In this document: positions 33,750 to 37,361 of the stretch, one piece after another
Layout of the letters: the number at the start of each line of letters is the position of its first letter
How positions within the stretch are numbered: the first letter of the stretch is position 1
Assembly: GCA_003663295.1 (NCBI GenBank)
Contig: QMZS01000002.1
Span: forward strand, 1-37,361
Reading direction: 5' to 3'
DNA from: Candidatus Aenigmatarchaeota archaeon
GTDB taxonomy: Archaea > Aenigmatarchaeota > Aenigmatarchaeia > QMZS01
DNA: 37,361 nucleotides
Program-made: the position numbers and the translations under genes
Notes under the pieces: model-generated
Told to the model about the DNA's origin: nothing
Seen by the model: the letters and a program-made list of their open reading frames with translations, nothing else
The model's database searches: none

Positions 33750-35071
33750 ATGGACAGTAACGAAGAAAAGATTCAAGTATATAAAAAAGACTTAAAAAAA
33801 TATACAAAAATATTATAGGTTTAAAAAAGCCAGAACAAAGTGTATCAATTAAAGAATTTTTTGAATTGATTCTGAGTCTTTTCCTTGGTTATCCCATCCT
33901 TACCGGGATTATATTTTTTATGATTTTATTTTTAATTATAATGCCCTTAGATTTAATATTTGATGCTGGTATTGCAGCACAAGGAGGACCTTTAAGCAAT
34001 GATATAGTTCCATTACTCATTATCTGGCCGTGGAAATATTGGAATTTTGTTATTCCAATCTTATTTATTATTTTTTTATGTGGTAAATTTAATGATTATA
34101 CTGATAAAAAAGAATTCAAAGAAAAAAGAAAATCTTTATTCCAAAAAGGGGAACTTATTGAAAATAAACTTAATAAACTCTTAAAAAAATATGAAAAGGA
34201 ACAAGAAATAAAACAGAAAAAGCAAGCAGAACAAATATTGCAAAAATTTTCTGAACTTACTGTAAAACCAAAAATTAAAGAAATTCAGGAGATTTATGAA
34301 AAAGCGCAAGAATATTTTGAATCTGGTGAATATGGAAAATTAGATAAACTGATTGATGACGCAACTGAACTTCGCAGCAATATTTTGTTTGAAAGGAAAC
34401 AAAAAGCAAAAGAAAAAAGGAAAGCAGAACAAATATTATTGGAAATTTCTGAACTTGCTATAAAACCAAAAATTAAAGAAATTCAGGAAATTTATGAAAA
34501 AGCGCAAGAATGTTTTGAATCTGGTGAATATGGAAAATTAGATAAACTGATTGATGACGCAACTGAACTTCGCAGCAATATTTTGTTTGAAAGGAAACAA
34601 AAAGCAAAAGGTTTGGTTAAATTCACAGAGGATTCTGGAAAGGAAATATGGGGAACGCCAACACAAGTTAAAAAATGGAAAGAGATTGATATTGATTTAA
34701 ACAACAATTTTGTAAATTTAAATGGTTATCAATTTGAGGAATTCGTAGCCAAATTATTTAAGAAAATGGGCTACAAAGTAACAGTAACTCCAAAATCAAG
34801 AGATTATGGAATTGATGTTATTGCGGAAGATAAAGAGGATATTATCGCAATACAATGCAAAAAATTAAAAGCTGGTAGTAATGTTAGTAATAGGGATATT
34901 CAAAGAGCGAGAGGTTCAATGGATTTCTATGACGCAAATAAATGTATAATTATAACAAATCAGGATTTCACAATTCAGGCTAAAGAACAGGCAAGGAGAA
35001 CAAAAAACACAGAAATCTGGAATAAACATATTTTACATCAGATGGTTAGAAGATATTTCATAGATGCTTAA
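33750..35071 (+). CDS. Membrane-anchored Mrr-type restriction nuclease with internal tandem repeat; one-base frameshift near its start
   Basis: From ATG 33750 the frame reads MDSNEEKIQVYKKDLKK, then hits a stop; adding one A to the A7 run at 33794-33800 joins it to IYKNIIGLKKPEQSVSIKEFF and the long frame to 35071, about 440 residues. Without this, a TTG at 33866 gives 401 residues. Counting from 33866, membrane segments lie near 5-30 and 46-74. A Lys/Glu coiled coil follows, with two copies of a 66-residue unit (KPKIKEIQEIYEKAQE..GEYGKLDKLID). Residues 280-401 are an Mrr-like PD-(D/E)xK domain: GYQFEEFVAKLFKKMGYKV, YGIDVIAED and IAIQCKKL. Mrr proteins cut modified or foreign DNA; membrane tethering suggests a defence role, which is inferred. 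Confidence 0.8.
34224..34610 (+). repeat. 198-bp period tandem duplication inside the Mrr-type gene
   Basis: Units at 34224-34412 and 34422-34610 have the same phase (198 bp, 66 codons). The second half of each unit, from GAATCTGGTGAATATGG to AAAAAGCAAAAG, is identical over about 95 bp, and the first half differs at only a few bases. The duplication is recent and in frame. Confidence 0.9.
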
Positions 35072-35086
35072 ATTTATTGTAGAGAA

Positions 35087-36337
35087 TTATTCATTCTCCA
35101 ACATCCATTTCCATACAGGTTTTATAATTATCTTTTTGCCTTCTTTCTTAATCTCTCCTTCATCATCCAAAGTCAATATTAATCCCTCCTTTAAATTATA
35201 ACATTTTAACGCTTCCAAAAGACCGCCTATTTCCCTGTCTTTATTTTCGTCCAAAGAACAGGTAACCTGAATTGCGCTTATTATTTTTGTTCCCTGTCTT
35301 ATTATAAAATCGCATTCTTTGGTTTCTTTGTGAAAATATATTTCATAATTTTTTCTCTTTAGGTCTAAAAAAACCAGATTCTCAAGAAGTCTTCCTTTAT
35401 CATCGCTCATTCTGAAACCAATTGTTCTTGCCATTCCTGTATCTATAAAATATACTTTTTTGTTGTAATATGCCTGCTTCTTAAGCGAAGAATCATATCT
35501 GGATAATAAAAAAACAAGATAGCTATTTTCAAGATATTCAAAATATTCTTTTATTGTTGTTGCGCTTGTCAATCCGGTTAATTTTTTTATTGTGTTAAAA
35601 CTTATTTCCTTGCCAATATTGCTTACTGCAAAATATACGGTTTCTTTTATTGGTTTCTCTGAAGTTAATTTATACCTTGTAATTATATCCTTATACAATA
35701 TATTATCATAAACATTCTTAAGATATTCTTCTTTTTTTGTCTGAAGGTATTCCGGAAATCCACCTTCTTTTAAATATTCAGTGAAAATACTTCTTACTTT
35801 GCTTTTTTCTATTGAAGTAAGATTATTTAATTTACCTAATCTATATTTCTTTAAGTCAAGAAATTCTTTAAACGAAAATGGGTATAATTGTAGAGAAATA
35901 TTTCTTCCGGTCAAATGCGTTCCCAATTCTTTTGATAACATTGATGCACTTGAACCCGTCACATAAATTTTTTTTTGTTCATTATGAAGTCTCCTTACAA
36001 ATCTTTCCCAACCTTTTATATTCTGTATTTCATCAAAAAGAAAGATATCCTTTTCCCCAAAAAGTTCCACTAATAATTCATATAACATCTGGAAATCATT
36101 AACTGAAAAATTAATAAAACGTTCGTCATCAAAATTAACATAATAACAATCCTTTGTTCTAATCTGGCTCATCAACACAGACTTCCCGCATCTTCTTACT
36201 CCGGAGATTATAATTATGAATGGTGTTTTCTTGTAATCTACTATTTTTCTTAGAAGAATCCTTGGAATCGAAGGTTTCACTATTATTTTGTTCTGCATCA
36301 AAAGGACATCTTTCAATATATTTCTTTCCATAATCAT
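35087..36337 (-). CDS. AAA ATPase with DUF4143 C-terminal domain
   Basis: The 416-residue product has Walker A GVRRCGKS at 46-53, Walker B DIFLFDEIQN near 95-104, sensor-1 VTGSSASMLS, and the AAA_14 pattern RRLHNEQKKIYVTGSSA. The C-terminal DUF4143 part has a winged-helix stretch (ISFNTIKKLTGLTSATTIKEYF), YFIDTGMAR, and a nuclease-like block LENLVFLDLKRK..ECDFII..AIQVT. Such COG1373 ATPases abound in archaeal and bacterial accessory DNA; their role is unknown. ATG 36331 (gattATG) is an alternative start. Twin palindromes lie directly upstream. It converges with the Mrr gene, 15 bp apart. Confidence 0.9.
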   Translation of the reverse strand: MIMERNILKDVLLMQNKIIVKPSIPRILLRKIVDYKKTPFIIIISGVRRCGKSVLMSQIRTKDCYYVNFDDERFINFSVNDFQMLYELLVELFGEKDIFLFDEIQNIKGWERFVRRLHNEQKKIYVTGSSASMLSKELGTHLTGRNISLQLYPFSFKEFLDLKKYRLGKLNNLTSIEKSKVRSIFTEYLKEGGFPEYLQTKKEEYLKNVYDNILYKDIITRYKLTSEKPIKETVYFAVSNIGKEISFNTIKKLTGLTSATTIKEYFEYLENSYLVFLLSRYDSSLKKQAYYNKKVYFIDTGMARTIGFRMSDDKGRLLENLVFLDLKRKNYEIYFHKETKECDFIIRQGTKIISAIQVTCSLDENKDREIGGLLEALKCYNLKEGLILTLDDEGEIKKEGKKIIIKPVWKWMLENE

Positions 36338-36357
36338 ACCTTATATATATTAATAAC

Positions 36358-36411
36358 ATTTGGTCTGTCAGACCAAATGATTACCTTGTTATTTGGTTTA
36401 TCAGACCAAAT
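36358..36411 (-). promoter_or_regulatory. Twin 21-bp palindromes upstream of the AAA/DUF4143 gene (likely operator)
   Basis: 36358-36378 is ATTTGGTCTG-T-CAGACCAAAT, a perfect 10-bp inverted repeat. 36391-36411 is ATTTGGTTTATCAGACCAAAT, the same palindrome with two changes. Centres are 33 bp apart, about three helical turns, so both face the same side. They sit just upstream of the AT-rich TATA-like stretch at 36342-36356, where a regulator could control TBP/TFB access. Confidence 0.75.
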
Positions 36412-36426
36412 AGATAAGAACTCAAA

Positions 36427-36524
36427 AGTGAATTTCTGGTGTTTTGTTTATCAGTTAGGGGGGAGGCTTTGCACGTTTAAAATCATCACCTATTCACTAA
36501 TATTTTAATTTTAATAAATTATGG
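36427..36524 (+). repeat. Right copy of the direct repeat (degenerate SRP RNA 3' end plus promoter)
   Basis: It matches 32783-32878. GTTTTGTTTATC, TTAAAATCATC and AATATTTTAATTTTAATAAA are shared. The SRP-like half keeps TTTGCACG, but the rest of the SRP RNA is absent, so this copy cannot make a functional RNA. It ends at the first bases of tRNA-Pro. Confidence 0.85.
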
Positions 36525-36539
36525 GTTTGTGGTGTAGTT

Positions 36540-36581
36540 AAGCCTTTCTTTCAGAACACTAAAAAGAAAGAAGCTCTATAA
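36540..36581 (+). other. tRNA-Pro intron 1 (D-loop)
   Basis: Central helix GTAG/CTAT has flanking bulges TTA (cut after TT) and AAT (cut after AA). The intron stem is AGC/GCT plus TTCTTTC/GAAAGAA. The outer helix is weak, so the exact cut could shift by a base or two, but 42 nt must leave to give a normal D-loop. Confidence 0.75.
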
Positions 36582-36602
36582 TGGTAGCATTGGGGCTTTG
36601 GG

Positions 36603-36638
36603 TGTTAACCTTGCCCAACGGGCAGGGAAGTCAAAAAC
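36603..36638 (+). other. tRNA-Pro intron 2 (anticodon loop, position 37/38)
   Basis: The outer helix is the anticodon stem GGGGC/GCCTC. The central helix TTTG/CAAA has a 5' bulge GGT and a slightly enlarged 3' bulge AACA. A strong CCTTGCC/GGCAGGG hairpin lies inside. The position is the canonical archaeal one. Confidence 0.8.
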
Positions 36639-36659
36639 AGCCTCCGACTCGAGTTCAAA

Positions 36660-36688
36660 GCAGCGCCTTAAATTAAAGGCGGTGAAAA
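36660..36688 (+). other. tRNA-Pro intron 3 (T-loop, position 59/60)
   Basis: The BHB core is clear: outer TCGAG/CTCGG, central TTCA/TGAA, bulges AAG (cut after AA) and AAT (cut after AA). The intron hairpin is CGCCTT/AAGGCG. The insertion point is the same as in tRNA-Leu at 2585. Confidence 0.85.
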
Positions 36689-36749
36689 TCTCGGCAAACC
36701 CATTTAATTTTATAAAATCAGAATATAGGAAAATAATCCTTAATTTATT

Positions 36750-37361
36750 ATGGCTTTTAAAGTAACTCCCTGGGAAGTAACCGGGAAAGTTGATTATGAT
36801 AAATTAAGAAAGAACTTTGGGGCAAAACCAATTGACCAAAAACTGAAAGACAAAATTAAAAAAAATGCTGGTAATCTGCACCATTTTTTAAGCAGAGATT
36901 TCTTCTTTTCTCACAGGGATTTTGATTTAATTCTCAAAGATTATGAAAAGGACAAAGGATTTTTTTTATATACTGGGAGAGCTCCCGGAGGGGGGGATAT
37001 GACCTTAGGTCATCTGGTGCCTTTTGTTTTTACAAAATGGTTACAGGAAATATTTGATGTAAATCTATACATACAAATTCCGGATGAAGAAAAATTTCTT
37101 CATAAACAAAATCTTTCCTGGGAAACAGTACAGGAAAAAACAAAAACAGACTTGGAACATATCGCATCGCTTGGTTTTAATCAAGACAAAACATTCTTAT
37201 TTCAAAATTCAGAATATATAAAAAATATGTATCCTATGCTAATGAAAACCGCAAAAAAAATAACCCATTCCACAATGAAAGCGGTTTTTGGTTTTAAAGA
37301 TTCCACAAATATTGGAATGTCCTTTTATCCCTCAATCCAAATGGTTCCAACTTTCTTTGAA
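36750..37361 (+). CDS. trpS: Tryptophanyl-tRNA synthetase, archaeal/eukaryotic type, 3' end outside the window
   Basis: The frame runs 204 codons from ATG 36750 to the window edge. The N-terminus VTPWEVTGKVDYDKL is typical of archaeal and eukaryotic TrpRS. The class I signature region is LYTGRAPGGGDMTLGHLVPFVFTKWLQ, with Thr in place of the first His of HxGH, as also seen in bacterial TrpRS. It continues with PDEEKFL and ends in MSFYPSIQMVPTFFE. The KMSKS loop would lie beyond the window. It starts 47 bp after tRNA-Pro. Confidence 0.92.
   Translation, partial: MAFKVTPWEVTGKVDYDKLRKNFGAKPIDQKLKDKIKKNAGNLHHFLSRDFFFSHRDFDLILKDYEKDKGFFLYTGRAPGGGDMTLGHLVPFVFTKWLQEIFDVNLYIQIPDEEKFLHKQNLSWETVQEKTKTDLEHIASLGFNQDKTFLFQNSEYIKNMYPMLMKTAKKITHSTMKAVFGFKDSTNIGMSFYPSIQMVPTFFE

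Larger units (their letters stand above)
36523..36702 (+). tRNA. tRNA-Pro(UGG) with three introns
   Basis: Acceptor arms GGGTTTG (36523-36529) and CAAACCC (36695-36701) pair perfectly, with discriminator A36702. Removing 36540-36581, 36603-36638 and 36660-36688 leaves a 73-nt tRNA. It has D-stem GTGT/GCAT with G18-G19, anticodon stem GGGGC/GCCTC closing loop TTTGGGA (anticodon UGG), variable CGAC, and T-arm TCGAG-TTCAAAT-CTCGG. No CCA is encoded. The 5' end lies at the edge of the right direct repeat, so its promoter is the duplicated one. Confidence 0.85.

Noticed and set aside
36523..36702. Reading this tRNA as tRNA-Gln(UUG)
   Set aside because: That frame gives anticodon stem TGGGG/CCTCC with a U-C mismatch. 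The stem GGGGC/GCCTC with loop TTTGGGA pairs fully and gives UGG (Pro), with the intron at canonical 37/38.
1..37361. CRISPR array or cas genes
   Set aside because: No regularly spaced repeat-spacer pattern and no Cas motifs were found by eye; the few repeats present are accounted for individually.

Overview
The window is archaeal and AT-rich. Diagnostic genes are topoisomerase VI A and B, Spt5, archaeal-type ribosomal proteins uL5, uL14 and uL15, SepCysS, a DUF63 protein, class III (type IV pilin-like) signal peptides, an archaeal 7S SRP RNA, and tRNA introns with bulge-helix-bulge (BHB) folds. Small genes, many short membrane proteins, broken-up ribosomal protein operons and many starts of the form aattATG without a ribosome binding site fit a DPANN lineage (Woesearchaeota/Pacearchaeota/Nanoarchaeota-like). 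The exact lineage is an inference.

Layout. 1-2324 (-): 5' two-thirds or so of a secreted beta-helix surface protein. 2515-6659 (+): tRNA-Leu with a T-loop intron, uL5, SepCysS and a secretion/pilus ATPase. 6661-8740: decay zone with a dead IS copy that keeps its terminal inverted repeats, a small tRNA-binding protein, and a broken C39-like peptidase. 8741-13384: small membrane and pilin-like proteins, DUF63, a cysteine-rich lipoprotein, NDK and adenylate kinase. 13452-19667: a stop-interrupted gene, then MBL hydrolase, pilin-like protein, PIN protein and RNase Z on the minus strand, an XPF-type nuclease on plus, and top6A-top6B on minus. 19760-21492: second decay zone with a frameshifted membrane protein, a broken methyltransferase and a duplicated scrap of the prepilin peptidase gene. 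21522-32488: housekeeping block (prepilin peptidase, cis-prenyltransferase, spt5, secY, uL15, DNA glycosylase, uL14, ProRS, PRC-barrel, SpoIIM-like, class II ribonucleotide reductase, MazG).

32557-37361 is the most unusual part. An SRP RNA gene is followed by a 3.6 kb accessory segment flanked by direct repeats. The repeats are the SRP RNA 3' end plus its downstream promoter region (32783-32878 and 36427-36524). Inside are a zinc-ribbon protein, an unknown helical protein, a membrane-anchored Mrr-type nuclease with a recent 198-bp internal tandem duplication and a one-base frameshift, and an AAA/DUF4143 ATPase behind two 21-bp palindromes spaced 33 bp apart. Right after the second repeat is a tRNA-Pro(UGG) that reads as a mature 73-nt tRNA only if three introns (D-loop, anticodon 37/38, T-loop 59/60) are removed. 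A partial TrpRS gene ends the window.

Themes. Translation and RNA maturation: tRNAs, SepCysS, ProRS, TrpRS, RNase Z, PIN, SRP and SecY. Type IV pilus machinery is dispersed: ATPase, two pilin-like proteins and a peptidase, with no membrane platform protein seen. Nucleotide supply: NDK, AdK, class II RNR and MazG. No CRISPR array, integrase gene or rRNA was seen.
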